A stretch of DNA of 60,376 bases from Lampropedia puyangensis (GTDB taxonomy: Bacteria; Pseudomonadota; Gammaproteobacteria; Burkholderiales; Burkholderiaceae_C). The notes beneath the pieces were generated by a model. The model worked only from the letters and a program-made list of their open reading frames with translations. It did not search any database and had not been told where the DNA came from. Position numbers and translations under genes: made by a program. Location of the stretch: the NCBI RefSeq assembly GCF_004833285.1, contig NZ_STFG01000020.1, positions 1 through 60,376 on the forward strand. The letters are read 5' to 3'. Positions 36,128 through 45,295 of the stretch are shown here, piece after piece. How positions within the stretch are numbered: position 1 is the stretch's first letter; every line of letters starts with the position of its first letter.

Positions 36128-36943
36128 ATGAGCAGCGCCCTAGAAAAATCACTGGCAGTTCTTGAGTATTTGACCAATCACCCTGATGGAGCACCCTTGG
36201 TGCAAATTGCCAACGATCTCGAGCAGCTACGCAGCGGTTGCCATAGAACGCTGCAAGAGTTAATGAAGTTCGGTTACGTGCGGCAACTTCCTGTGCATGG
36301 CGACTACGCACTGACGACGAAACTAGCCTCTATTGGATTGAGCTTTTTAAGTCGAACAGGCGTAACCGATATTGCTGAGCCGGTGATTCGCCGTTTGGCT
36401 GACTTAACAGAAGAACTGGTGCGATTGGCCGTTGTGGATGGTGATCGCTTGACCTTGATGGCGAAGGCACAAGGAGCCAAAAGTGGCCTGAAGTATGACC
36501 CGGATATGGGGATTGATCTGCGCCTCTCCTGCAGCGCCGCTGGACATGCTTGGCTAATGAGCTTGCCGGAGGATGATGCGATTGCGTTGGTGACGCACCA
36601 AGGGTTGGGTGACGTCAAAAACTATGGTCCGAATGCTCCAACCAGCATTAAAGCGCTTCTTAAAATGTTAGATGAACATCGCGCGCGTGGCTTTAGTTTG
36701 ATCCAAGACACCTATGCATTAGGCATGAGCTCGATGGCTGCGCCAGTGGCGCGGCAAGGAGGTCCAACAACAGGCGTGATTGTGGTGGCTGGCCCCTCCT
36801 CTCGTTTATCAATGGAGAGGATGCAAGCATTAGGTCCAGCTTTGATTGCTGCTGCAGAAGAATTGTCTATCACCGCAGAGGCATCGCCCCTCATGAAAAC
36901 AGCCAATCTCGGAACGTGGGGTAATGTTCGCGAACCAAGATAA
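36128..36943 (+). CDS. IclR-family transcriptional regulator
   Basis: A 271-residue IclR regulator: an N-terminal winged helix (SALEKSLAVLEYLTNHPDGAPLVQIANDL ... GCHRTLQELMKFGYVRQLP) and a C-terminal GAF-like ligand domain with RLSCSAAGHAWLMSLP and GFSLIQDTYALGMSSMAAPV. The regulator faces the TRAP/flavoprotein cassette across a shared control region, so it most likely controls that cassette and itself, responding to the substrate or a breakdown product. The AUG at 36128 is preceded by CGGAGAAAAC, a good ribosome-binding site. Confidence 0.92.
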   Translation: MSSALEKSLAVLEYLTNHPDGAPLVQIANDLEQLRSGCHRTLQELMKFGYVRQLPVHGDYALTTKLASIGLSFLSRTGVTDIAEPVIRRLADLTEELVRLAVVDGDRLTLMAKAQGAKSGLKYDPDMGIDLRLSCSAAGHAWLMSLPEDDAIALVTHQGLGDVKNYGPNAPTSIKALLKMLDEHRARGFSLIQDTYALGMSSMAAPVARQGGPTTGVIVVAGPSSRLSMERMQALGPALIAAAEELSITAEASPLMKTANLGTWGNVREPR

Positions 36944-37156
36944 AAGCGACCAATGCGGTGATTACAACTCCATCGGATATTTAATTGACCCTACCTTCTT
37001 GCTCTATTCAAACCGCCAAAGCATTTGCCCCCCTCCTTGCAGAGCATCTGCAGTTTCCTACTTGCAGCACATTGCACGCAGTATCTGCAAAAAATATCCA
37101 CTAGTGATACCATTCTATTTCGAAACCAATGAGTATCGAAACTAAACGGTATTGAA
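36944..37156. promoter_or_regulatory. TetR control region with repeated TCGAAAC motifs
   Basis: This AT-rich gap precedes the TetR gene. TTCGAAAC near 37119-37126 and ATCGAAAC near 37135-37142 are spaced 16 bases apart, followed by a weaker ATTGAAAT at the start codon. They could be regulator half-sites. No gene is seen here. Confidence 0.35.
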
Positions 37157-37768
37157 ATGTCATCCTCTCCTACCAAACCCTCTCCCTTGGGCAGAACCCG
37201 AGACGCTCACCTTGATGGCGCGATCCGGCAAGCGGTGATTGAGATTTTTGCCGAGTCAGGCGCTGCAGGTGTGACCATGGATGCGGTCGCCCAGCGTGTT
37301 GGTGCGGGTAAAGCATCGCTTTACCGCCGCTGGAATTCCAAAGACGAGCTGCTGATTGACGCATTAACGGCTGCAAACGATGCGCGCAATCACCAAGAGA
37401 TCGACACCGGCAACTTGCGCGATGATCTGATTGGGCTGTTTTCACAGCTCTACAGCGTAGACGACCCTGTTTTGCAGGCAGTTCACCAAGAGATCATGCG
37501 CGACTTGCGCAGCAGCCTGTCTTACATGGAAAAAGTCGCCCCTGAGCGGTTACTCAAACGCCGTCAACGTATCCACGCGGTCTTCGCCCGTGCGCAACAC
37601 CGCGGTGAAATCGCGTCAAATGCTGACGTGGATTTGATTCAGGACTTGCTGCCCGCAATGATTCTTCACCGCTACAGCACCAAAGGCTTAATGATCACTG
37701 ATGCACTGATCACGCGTTATGTAGATACCTTGGTCATGCCACTGCTGCGCCCCACACACGGGCAATAA
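37157..37768 (+). CDS. TetR-family transcriptional regulator
   Basis: A 203-residue TetR repressor. The N-terminal helix-turn-helix is AVIEIFAESGAAGVTMDAVAQRVGAGKASLYRRWNSKDELLIDAL (residues about 28-72), with the family's characteristic K-x-x-L-Y-R-x-W/F recognition helix. The C-terminal ligand domain is all-helical. Only three bases separate its stop from the MFS exporter gene, and four genes follow one another on the same strand, so it is very probably the local repressor of the efflux pump, relieved by a pump substrate. Confidence 0.93.
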   Translation: MSSSPTKPSPLGRTRDAHLDGAIRQAVIEIFAESGAAGVTMDAVAQRVGAGKASLYRRWNSKDELLIDALTAANDARNHQEIDTGNLRDDLIGLFSQLYSVDDPVLQAVHQEIMRDLRSSLSYMEKVAPERLLKRRQRIHAVFARAQHRGEIASNADVDLIQDLLPAMILHRYSTKGLMITDALITRYVDTLVMPLLRPTHGQ

Positions 37769-37770
37769 CC

Positions 37771-39414
37771 ATGACGACAGTCACCACCAACGCCGCCCAA
37801 GCCGCTGCGCCAACCACTGCTGCGCCCTCACCCGCAAACACACACTTGACGATTGCATGGCGCTATGTGTTCACCTCCATCCTGCTGGGACTGACTCAAG
37901 GGCTGGGCATGAACTTGGTGAACAGCAATTTGCCTGGCATTCAAGGCTCCTTAGGCGCCACCCCCGCCGAGGCCAGCTGGCTGATTGCGGCCTACTTTGC
38001 CACCAATATTCCCGCTACGCTGCTGCTTACCAAAATCCGCTACCAGTTTGGTTTGCGCTGGTTTGCCGACATTGCCATCGGCATCTACTTCATTTTGGGC
38101 GTTACCCACCTGTTCACTAACCACTTGGGCTCTGCCATTGCCATTCGTGCAGCGCTTGGGCTGGTCGCAGCTCCCATGAGCAGTCTCACCATGCTCTATA
38201 TGCTGCAGGCGCTGCCAGCGAGCAAAGCACTGTACAGCGCCATTTTGGCATTCGCTTGCCTTCAATTAGGGGCGCCACTATCGCGCATCATTTCCGAAGA
38301 CTTGCTGATGAACGACCAGTGGCACGGGGTGACTTCTGTCATTGCAGCGCTGTCTTTACTGTGCTTTGCGGCCATCAATGTAGTTCGTCTGCAACCCATG
38401 CCCACGATGAAAGCATTCACCCGCGGCGACACCCTGGGCTTTACCCTATATGCCTGCGGTATGGCACTGTTCATCGTTGTCTTCGCTCAGGGCAGCTCGC
38501 ACTGGTGGACAGAAACCCCATGGATTGGGATTTGCCTGACCGTAGCTATTTTGTGCTTTGGCTGCTATGTGTTTCATGAGTGGCACCGCAAGTACCCGCT
38601 GATTGACTTGCACTGGCTCTTTAGCCCCTTCATGTTGCGGTTTATTGGGGCCATGTTTTTATTTCGCACCTTGCAGGCACAACAAACGGTCGGCTCTGTA
38701 GGCTTAATGAACACTCTGGGGTTTTACAACGACCAATTGCACGGCTTATTCACCGTAATAGCCATTGGCACCTTGGCCGGATTTGCGCTGACCTTGCTGA
38801 CCGTGCCAAAGAAACACTACATCGTGTTCGGCGAAATTGCGTTGGTTGTCGTGTTTATAGCTGCCTGGCTTGATGGCCATGTCACCGTGCTCACTCGCCC
38901 GAATGATTTATACACCTCACAATTTTTATTGGCCATGGCAGGCTCCATGTTCATGGCATTGGCCTTGATTCAAGGTTTGATGCATGTCATTGCTGGCGGC
39001 ATGAAACATCTGATCAGCTTTATTGCGGTACTGACTGGCACCACGTCCTTGGCCACATTGTTTGGCCAGTCCATGCTGACCACGTTCGTGCAAGACCGAG
39101 CGCGCGTGCATTACGCTCACCTGGCCGAAGGTTTGCGCCTGTCAGAGCCTTTGGTGGTGCAGCGTCTAGGGCAATTGCAAGGTGCTTCATCATCACTCAC
39201 TTCAGACCATGCTGCGGCCTCCCATCAAGCCATTGCGACCCTAACGCAACAAGTTACGCAGCAATCCATGGTGCTGGCTTACAACGATTTATCGCACGCT
39301 GTGGCCATACTGGCCGCCATCGGTTTTTTCCTGTTTTTAGCGGCCAAATGGCATGACTTCCGACGTAGCCAACGCCCTAGCGCCACGCCATCCCTTTCTG
39401 CTTCCGCTGTTTGA
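37771..39414 (+). CDS. DHA2/EmrB-like MFS drug exporter
   Basis: A 547-residue inner-membrane transporter with about 14 hydrophobic helices, as in the DHA2 family (EmrB). LGLTQGLGMNLVNSNLPGIQGSLGATPAEASWLIAAYFATNI is the equivalent of the EmrB first-helix and motif region, and FLFRTLQAQQTVGSVGLMN lies in the second half. Together with the HlyD-like adaptor and the NodT-type outer membrane factor encoded directly downstream it should form a three-part pump that moves toxic organic molecules across both membranes. The N-terminal 25 residues are alanine/threonine-rich and cytoplasmic. Substrate is not predictable. Confidence 0.88.
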   Translation: MTTVTTNAAQAAAPTTAAPSPANTHLTIAWRYVFTSILLGLTQGLGMNLVNSNLPGIQGSLGATPAEASWLIAAYFATNIPATLLLTKIRYQFGLRWFADIAIGIYFILGVTHLFTNHLGSAIAIRAALGLVAAPMSSLTMLYMLQALPASKALYSAILAFACLQLGAPLSRIISEDLLMNDQWHGVTSVIAALSLLCFAAINVVRLQPMPTMKAFTRGDTLGFTLYACGMALFIVVFAQGSSHWWTETPWIGICLTVAILCFGCYVFHEWHRKYPLIDLHWLFSPFMLRFIGAMFLFRTLQAQQTVGSVGLMNTLGFYNDQLHGLFTVIAIGTLAGFALTLLTVPKKHYIVFGEIALVVVFIAAWLDGHVTVLTRPNDLYTSQFLLAMAGSMFMALALIQGLMHVIAGGMKHLISFIAVLTGTTSLATLFGQSMLTTFVQDRARVHYAHLAEGLRLSEPLVVQRLGQLQGASSSLTSDHAAASHQAIATLTQQVTQQSMVLAYNDLSHAVAILAAIGFFLFLAAKWHDFRRSQRPSATPSLSASAV

Positions 39415-39429
39415 TCAAGAGCAAATATT

Positions 39430-40557
39430 ATGTCCCGCATCACCCAATTCATCCGCGCACGCGGCCACTGGCTGTTCCTCATTGCCGCATTCATTTCCGC
39501 CGCAATGGTGCTGTACGCTTGGCGCCTACCGCCTTTTCATACCGGGATCGAATCGACAGAAAATGCCTACGTTCGCGGCCAAGTCACCGTAGTAGCACCC
39601 AAGGTTGATGGCTACGTTGCCGAAGTACTGGTGCAAGACTATGACGCAGTCAAAGCAGGCCAAGTGCTGGTGCGCCTTGACTGCCGCAATTACCAGCAAA
39701 AGCTCGAGCAAGCACGTGGGCAGCTGGCCGTGCAGCAAGCCAATTTGGCCAATGCCGCGCAAACGCAACGCGCCAAAGAAGCCGTCACCGGTAGTGCACA
39801 AGCTCAAATTGCCGCAGCAGAAGCTGAAGTGGGTAACGCCCAAGCCCAACTGGCCCGAGCACGCGCGGACATGCGACGTGCAGAACCCTTAGCCGCAGAC
39901 GGCTCACTTTCGCAACGCGAGCGCGATCAGACAGAGGCTGCGCTGAGACAGGCGGAAGCCACGCTCAAACGCGCCCAAGCTGCACGGGAACAAGCCCGCG
40001 CAGGCAAAGTGGTGGCCAACGAAGACTTACAGTCTGCCCATGTCAACCAAGATGCACTAAAAGCAGCTGTGCAATCCGCCGAGGCTGCCGTTGAACTGGC
40101 GCAAATTGATTTGGACAATACCGAAATCCGCGCCCCGCGTGATGGTCACTTAGGCGAAGTCGGCGTCAAGCTGGGGCAATATGTCGCTCCTGGAACGCAA
40201 TTGCTGGCGGTTGTGCCTTCGCAAGTGTGGGTAGTGGCTAATTTCAAAGAAACCCAAACCAGCCACATGCAACCGGGTCAACCAGTACGCTTTGAAGTTG
40301 ATGCGCTAGACAACACGGCATTGACCGGTCAGGTCGAGCAACTCTCGCCGGCAACCGGCTCGGAATTCAGCGTCATCAAACCAGACAACGCCACGGGCAA
40401 CTTCATCAAAATTCCGCAGCGGCTGTCCGTTCGCATTGCAGTGGATCCCAACCAAGAAACAGCACAACGGTTGCGCCCAGGCATGTCCGTGGTGGTCCAC
40501 GTTGATACGAATCAGCATGGTCACATCGAGACCTCACATCCGGCACAGGAAGGCTGA
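39430..40557 (+). CDS. HlyD/EmrA-family membrane fusion protein
   Basis: A 375-residue periplasmic adaptor with one N-terminal membrane anchor (HWLFLIAAFISAAMVLYAW). It has a lipoyl-like half GQVTVVAPKVDGYVAEVLVQDYDAVKAGQVLVRLD, a long alpha-helical hairpin rich in alanine and glutamine (residues about 90-220), the second lipoyl half DNTEIRAPRDGHLGEVGVKLGQYVAPGTQLL and a beta-barrel domain. This matches EmrA. It is placed 15 bases after the MFS gene and two bases before the outer-membrane gene. Confidence 0.93.
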   Translation: MSRITQFIRARGHWLFLIAAFISAAMVLYAWRLPPFHTGIESTENAYVRGQVTVVAPKVDGYVAEVLVQDYDAVKAGQVLVRLDCRNYQQKLEQARGQLAVQQANLANAAQTQRAKEAVTGSAQAQIAAAEAEVGNAQAQLARARADMRRAEPLAADGSLSQRERDQTEAALRQAEATLKRAQAAREQARAGKVVANEDLQSAHVNQDALKAAVQSAEAAVELAQIDLDNTEIRAPRDGHLGEVGVKLGQYVAPGTQLLAVVPSQVWVVANFKETQTSHMQPGQPVRFEVDALDNTALTGQVEQLSPATGSEFSVIKPDNATGNFIKIPQRLSVRIAVDPNQETAQRLRPGMSVVVHVDTNQHGHIETSHPAQEG

Positions 40558-40559
40558 TC

Positions 40560-41993
40560 ATGGCCCAAAGACTCTCCCATCACGGTTTTCTAATCAGTAG
40601 CATCGCCTGCGCCATGCTGCTGCAAGGCTGCGCCAACTTCACATCAAACACTACCAGCCTGAGCGTTGATGTGCCAACTCAATGGACTAGGCACGACCCA
40701 GAGGCTGCCACCGACCCCGTTCACACGGCCTGGTGGAAGAGCTTCAACGACCCGACTTTGAATCATCTGGTCGACCAAGTACTAAGCCAGAATCGGGATT
40801 TGCGCGTAGCCGCCGCGCGCGTACAAGAAGCACGTGCCATGGCCGATGTGCAAGACGCCGCACGCTGGCCGACGCTGGATTTTTCAAGCAGCGCGCAACA
40901 CAGTCGCAGCATCAGTGCTGCGCGCGGAGTTCCCGTTGTGGGTAGCGCCGTACAACCGCAGTTTCAGGCCGCCTATGAGCTGGACCTGTGGGGGCGCATT
41001 CAAAACCAACGCGATGCAGCACAAGCACAATGGCTCGCCAGCACCGCAGCACAAGACAGCGTACAACTGAGCATCACCGCCACCACTGTCAGCACGTATC
41101 TGGGGTTGCGCGCACTGGATGCACGCCTGGCATTGGCGCAAGACACTTTGCAGGTGCGTAAGCAAGCGCTCACATTGGCACGTTCACGCGAACAAGCCGG
41201 TTACAGCTCCACACTTGACACGCAGCAAAGCGAAGCCGAATACCATGCCACCGCGCAAGCCCTTCCGCAACTGCAGCAAGTCATTGCGCGACAAGAGCAT
41301 GCACTCAATCTACTGGCAGGCCAAGCCCCGGGGCCTGTGGCTCGCGGGCTGACTATTGAGCAATTGCAAGCGCCCCATATTCCGGCCTTAGGCCTGCCTT
41401 CAGATCTGCTCGCGCACCGGCCAGATCTCGTTGCCGCGCAAGAGCAACTCATTGGCAGCGATGCCAGTTTGGCGGCTGCCAAAGCCCGGCTGTTGCCTTC
41501 GGTGCAGCTGACCGCATCGATTGGAGCGATCAGCTCCAGCTTATTGCCTGGCGACCCGTATAGCCTTTGGAACTTGGGCGGCAGCGTGCTGGCGCCGCTC
41601 TTCAATGGTGGCCGACTGCAATCCATGGTGAATGCTTCCGACGCACAACGCCAGCAAGCCCTCGCCAACTACGAAAAAGCCGTACTGACGGCCTTTAGCG
41701 AAGTCGAAGACCAGCTCAGTGCAGTACAGTCAACACAAGCGCAGCTGAGCGAAGCCAAAGCTCAGCAAGAAGCACTGCAAAAAGCCTCACACGTGGCCAA
41801 TAACCGCTACCGCGAAGGCTACGCTTCCCACCTTGAAGCACTGGATGCGCAACGCAACCTATTCAGCGCTCAGCAAACCGTTTTGCAACTGCAAGCCGAT
41901 CGATTGATTGCAACCGTGAATTTGTATAAAGCGGTGGGTGGTGGCTGGACGCAGCGTAATGCCACTGCCCAAGCCAACTCTATGCTGGAATAA
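40560..41993 (+). CDS. NodT-family outer membrane efflux lipoprotein
   Basis: A 477-residue outer membrane factor of the NodT/OprM type. The signal peptide ends with the lipobox LLQGC, so the protein is lipid-anchored. Two repeated halves carry TolC-like helices: NRDLRVAAARVQEARAMADVQ and AYELDLWGRIQNQRDAAQAQ in the first, LAHRPDLVAAQEQLIGSDASLAAAKARLLPSVQLTASIG and GLQSM-like barrel strands in the second. It completes the MFS-adaptor-outer membrane set. A weak hairpin follows the stop. Confidence 0.93.
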   Translation: MAQRLSHHGFLISSIACAMLLQGCANFTSNTTSLSVDVPTQWTRHDPEAATDPVHTAWWKSFNDPTLNHLVDQVLSQNRDLRVAAARVQEARAMADVQDAARWPTLDFSSSAQHSRSISAARGVPVVGSAVQPQFQAAYELDLWGRIQNQRDAAQAQWLASTAAQDSVQLSITATTVSTYLGLRALDARLALAQDTLQVRKQALTLARSREQAGYSSTLDTQQSEAEYHATAQALPQLQQVIARQEHALNLLAGQAPGPVARGLTIEQLQAPHIPALGLPSDLLAHRPDLVAAQEQLIGSDASLAAAKARLLPSVQLTASIGAISSSLLPGDPYSLWNLGGSVLAPLFNGGRLQSMVNASDAQRQQALANYEKAVLTAFSEVEDQLSAVQSTQAQLSEAKAQQEALQKASHVANNRYREGYASHLEALDAQRNLFSAQQTVLQLQADRLIATVNLYKAVGGGWTQRNATAQANSMLE

Positions 41994-41995
41994 AT

Positions 41996-42017
41996 AAACC
42001 ACTCAAAAGAGCGGTTT
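41996..42017. terminator. Short hairpin between efflux and CoA-transferase genes
   Basis: AAACC-A-CTC (41996-42004), loop AAAA, GAG-C-GGTTT (42009-42017), one mismatch. It lies between two convergent transcription units; neither side has a strong T-run, so it is only a probable terminator. Confidence 0.45.
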
Positions 42018-42038
42018 ATAAGCACATGCAAGCCAAGC

Positions 42039-42677
42039 TCACTGAAGCAATGGAACGCCTGTTTTGGTCTGGATTTCTTCAAAGCTCACGCCGTCGGCCA
42101 ACTCGACGAGCTTCAAACCTTGCGGCGTCACATCCATCACACCTAAATCAGTGATGATGCGATCCACCACGCCAACGCCAGTCAAAGGCAAGGTACACGA
42201 TGGCAAGATTTTTAAATCCGTTGTGCCATCTTTTTTCTTGGCTACATGCTCCATCAACACGATCACGCGCTTCACGCCTGCAACAAGGTCCATCGCGCCC
42301 CCCATGCCTTTGACCATCTTGCCGGGAATCATCCAGTTGGCCAGATCGCCTTTTTCCGACACTTGCATAGCGCCCAAAATCGACAGGTTGATTTTGCCGC
42401 CACGAATCATCGCGAATGACTGATCACTGCCAAAAATGGAAGAGCCGGGCAAAGTCGTCACAGTTTGCTTGCCTGCATTGATCAAGTCGGCATCGACCTG
42501 ATCATCGGTTGGGAACGGGCCAATGCCCAGCATGCCATTTTCTGATTGCAACCACACCTCTTTATCACCAGTATGGTTGGCCACCAGTGTAGGAATGCCA
42601 ATGCCGAGATTCACATAAAAACCGTCTTCGAGTTCTTGCGCCGCACGTGCGGCCATTTGGTCTTGTGTCCAAGGCAT
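42039..42677 (-). CDS. scoB: 3-oxoacid CoA-transferase subunit B
   Basis: The beta subunit (212 residues) of succinyl-CoA:3-ketoacid CoA-transferase, which moves CoA from succinyl-CoA to acetoacetate or a related 3-oxoacid. The catalytic glutamate is E46 in [61 protein letters not shown] and the C-terminal [24 protein letters not shown] are typical. Stop of subunit A and start of this gene are three bases apart. PcaJ (beta-ketoadipate) is the alternative family member; no beta-ketoadipate gene is nearby. Confidence 0.95.
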   Translation of the reverse strand: MPWTQDQMAARAAQELEDGFYVNLGIGIPTLVANHTGDKEVWLQSENGMLGIGPFPTDDQVDADLINAGKQTVTTLPGSSIFGSDQSFAMIRGGKINLSILGAMQVSEKGDLANWMIPGKMVKGMGGAMDLVAGVKRVIVLMEHVAKKKDGTTDLKILPSCTLPLTGVGVVDRIITDLGVMDVTPQGLKLVELADGVSFEEIQTKTGVPLLQ

Positions 42678-42679
42678 GA

Positions 42680-43387
42680 TCAGGCTCCTTGCTTTTCAGT
42701 AATGGTGCGCTTTTCGATGCGCTTTTCAGGATTGGGGTTATGCACGATGCGGTTCACATAAATGCCTGGCAGATGAATGTCATCGGGCGCTATGTCACCA
42801 ATCTCAACAACTTCCTCCACCTCCACAATGCACACCTTGCCCGCAGTGGCTACTGCAGGGTTGAAGTTGCGCGCCGTCAATCGAAATTGCAGGTTACCGC
42901 TTTTGTCTGCACGATGCGCTTTGACCAACGATACATCGGGCACCAATGCATGCTCCATCACATAGGTTTGACCATCAAATTCACGCAGCTCTTTACCTTC
43001 GGCCACCATAGTGCCTACGCCTGTTTTGGTAAAGAAAGCTGGAATGCCTGCGCCACCTGCACGCAACTTTTCAGCCAAAGTGCCTTGCGGCGTGAATTCG
43101 AGCTCCAATTCACCAGCCAAATACTGGCGCTCAAACTCTTTGTTCTCGCCCACGTAGGAAGAGATCATTTTTTTGATTTGGCGTGTCTCCAGCAACTTGC
43201 CTAAACCAAAACCATCAACTCCTGCATTGTTCGAAATCACCGTCAAGTTCTTCACACCACTATCGCGCAACGCATCAATCAGCGCTTCTGGAATACCACA
43301 GAGGCCAAAGCCACCAACGGCAAGGGTCTGGCCATCAGCCACCAGCCCCTTCAAGGCTTGTTCAGCCGAAGGATAGAGTTTGTTCAA
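42680..43387 (-). CDS. scoA: 3-oxoacid CoA-transferase subunit A
   Basis: The alpha subunit (235 residues), with the CoA-binding [70 protein letters not shown] and RTARNFNPA-like segments. The start is TTG at 43387, chosen because AGGAG lies six bases upstream and it gives the usual N-terminus [12 protein letters not shown]; the longer frame to 43459 has no family support and would cover the promoter. The gene diverges from a PAS-LuxR regulator, and a perfect palindrome lies between them. Confidence 0.94.
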   Translation of the reverse strand: MNKLYPSAEQALKGLVADGQTLAVGGFGLCGIPEALIDALRDSGVKNLTVISNNAGVDGFGLGKLLETRQIKKMISSYVGENKEFERQYLAGELELEFTPQGTLAEKLRAGGAGIPAFFTKTGVGTMVAEGKELREFDGQTYVMEHALVPDVSLVKAHRADKSGNLQFRLTARNFNPAVATAGKVCIVEVEEVVEIGDIAPDDIHLPGIYVNRIVHNPNPEKRIEKRTITEKQGA

Positions 43388-43477
43388 GTTGATCTCCTTG
43401 TGATCTGGAACAGGAAAAGTACACGTCAGGCAACTTGGCTTCATATGCGGCCATTGCAACTGCCAACACGCTACGAT

Positions 43478-43499
43478 ACTACGTAAATATGTACGTAGT
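43478..43499. promoter_or_regulatory. Perfect operator palindrome between scoA and luxR-type gene
   Basis: ACTACGTA (43478-43485), spacer AATATG, TACGTAGT (43492-43499): perfect eight-base arms in the divergent control region, 20 bases ahead of the regulator gene. This is a very likely binding site for that regulator or another dimeric factor. Confidence 0.75.
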
Positions 43500-43519
43500 T
43501 TTTCCTAAAGAAAACCCCT

Positions 43520-44071
43520 ATGCCACAACCCGATGAGTACCGCATGGCATTCGAGATGGCCCCGGTTGGTTTGGTCATTTCAAAGCGACGCACGATTATC
43601 GATTGCAACCAACAGCTGTGCGATATTTTCATGACCAGCAAAGAAACACTCATGGGACGCTCTTTTCAAGAGCTTTACCCCAGCGCCGAAGAGTTTGAAC
43701 GTTTAGGTGCCCGCATTGCCCCCATCCTCAATGCCAAAGGCCACTATGCCGACAGCCGCATCATGAAACGGGCCAATGGCCAAGTATTTTGGTGCCATGT
43801 CAGTGGCAAAGCCTTGGATCGCAGTGATCCACATGCAGCTGGAATCTGGAGTTTCGAGGACATCAGCGCGCAACGCCCCGTCACACAGCACCACCTAACT
43901 GGCCGTGAACGCGAGGTTGCCTCTCGCCTACTGGAGGGCAAAACATCCAAAGTAATTGGCAAAGAATTAGGAATTAGCCACCGCACGGTTGAGTTGTACC
44001 GCGCCCGGTTGATGCGTAAATTCCACGCGCACTCCACACCCGACCTGATTCAACGCATGTTAACCGTGTGA
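43520..44071 (+). CDS. PAS-LuxR-type transcriptional regulator
   Basis: A 183-residue two-domain regulator. Residues 5-115 form a PAS sensor domain (MAFEMAPVGLVISKRRTIIDCN ... FEDISAQ), and residues about 123-178 a LuxR-type helix-turn-helix with LTGREREVASRLLEGKTSKVIGKELGISHRTVELYRARLMRKF. There is no receiver domain, so ligand or redox sensing by the PAS domain is expected in place of phosphorylation. Divergent from scoAB, it is the natural candidate to control CoA-transferase expression. Confidence 0.9.
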   Translation: MPQPDEYRMAFEMAPVGLVISKRRTIIDCNQQLCDIFMTSKETLMGRSFQELYPSAEEFERLGARIAPILNAKGHYADSRIMKRANGQVFWCHVSGKALDRSDPHAAGIWSFEDISAQRPVTQHHLTGREREVASRLLEGKTSKVIGKELGISHRTVELYRARLMRKFHAHSTPDLIQRMLTV

Positions 44072-44131
44072 TGGAAGCAGGGTGAATGCATATACCAAGC
44101 ACACGAACCACGGAGCCGTTGAATGCAGGTC

Positions 44132-45292
44132 CTATGTATGCAGCTCTTCAACGCGTTTGGTCGGGAAGCTTTCCCAACTCTGGCAGCCGGGACATTGCCA
44201 GAAATAATTGCGCGCCTCAAAGCCGCAGTGCAAGCAGCGGTAGTTCAACAATGGCTGCATGGCCTTATCCAAAGCCCGCTCGATCACTGGATCTTGCTGC
44301 TGCAACTCCATCCAGTTAGCAGCAGCCACCAAAGATGGGTGCCTGCGAATATGTTCAACATACCATGCACCCGCACGCGGCAGCCCCATGTGACGTTCAA
44401 TGGCCACCAACGCCAGCAGTACATCCAGACTGGCTTCAGTTTCATAATGCACACGCAATGCCGTATGCACCTGCTGCAAAAGCAATTGATCGTCTTGCAG
44501 GGCATCAAAAATCGTTCCGTCCCACATGCCTGCAAGAAGTGGCAAGGTTTGCGGCATTTTCTCAGACACTTGCAGCGCCCACTCTACCGCTTGGCGATGC
44601 TGGCCTTGGGCCAGCAACAGCTTGACCTGCTCAATACCTGGCCGTACACCAGCCGCATCAACGGCCTTGGCCTGTGCCAAAAGCGCAGCAGCACGATCGA
44701 ATGCTTGTTGGCGCATGGCTTCGTTGGCCTGCTCACACAAATAGTGCATTTGTTTGCCTGCAAGCTGCGCACGCTCATGCTCATTCGTCATGCGTGCAGT
44801 CAAACGCAAAGCCTGCTCCCAATCATGGGTGCGCTCGTAGATATACAGCAGCGCCGTCTGCGCCTGGCTCTCCAAAGTGGTCCCCTCAAGCGGTCGCAAT
44901 GCGTTTTCTGCCCGATCGAGCAAACCTGCCTTAAGAAAATCCTGTGCCAATTCCCACTGCGCTCTTGCTCGGTCCACCGCGCTCAAATCAGCGCGCGCGA
45001 GTAAGTGCTCATGCACGCGCACGGCACGGTCGTATTCGCCACGCCGACGAAACAAACTGCCTAAAGCAAAGTGCAGCTCCACCGTATCAGGGTCTGATTG
45101 CACGGCCTGCACAAAAACATCAATGGCTTGGTCTTGCTGCTCATTGAGCAAATACGTCAGGCCTTGGAAATAAGCCCGAGGCGCACTACGCTGAAGAATG
45201 CGCATTTGACGCCAATCTAAACGCGATGCCAACCATCCCAAAATAAAAGCAATGGGCAACCCCAAGAGCAACCATGCCCATTCAAAATCCAT
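44132..45292 (-). CDS. lapB: LPS assembly regulator LapB (YciM)
   Basis: LapB is an inner-membrane TPR protein that controls LpxC turnover and so LPS synthesis. The 386-residue protein begins with a single membrane helix (WAWLLLGLPIAFILGWLAS) and continues with tetratricopeptide repeats, e.g. AYFQGLTYLLNEQQDQAIDVFVQAVQ, ELHFALGSLFRRRGEYDRAVRVHEHLL. The C-terminal rubredoxin-type zinc site CLHCG and CPGC is complete. It is the last gene of the rpsA-ihfB-lapA-lapB series, starting four bases after the lapA stop. Confidence 0.96.
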   Translation of the reverse strand: MDFEWAWLLLGLPIAFILGWLASRLDWRQMRILQRSAPRAYFQGLTYLLNEQQDQAIDVFVQAVQSDPDTVELHFALGSLFRRRGEYDRAVRVHEHLLARADLSAVDRARAQWELAQDFLKAGLLDRAENALRPLEGTTLESQAQTALLYIYERTHDWEQALRLTARMTNEHERAQLAGKQMHYLCEQANEAMRQQAFDRAAALLAQAKAVDAAGVRPGIEQVKLLLAQGQHRQAVEWALQVSEKMPQTLPLLAGMWDGTIFDALQDDQLLLQQVHTALRVHYETEASLDVLLALVAIERHMGLPRAGAWYVEHIRRHPSLVAAANWMELQQQDPVIERALDKAMQPLLNYRCLHCGFEARNYFWQCPGCQSWESFPTKRVEELHT

Positions 45293-45295
45293 GTA

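Noticed and set aside
44123-45004. A 293-codon plus-strand frame opposite lapB
   Set aside because: Overlaps a certain gene over its full length and has no recognisable domain.
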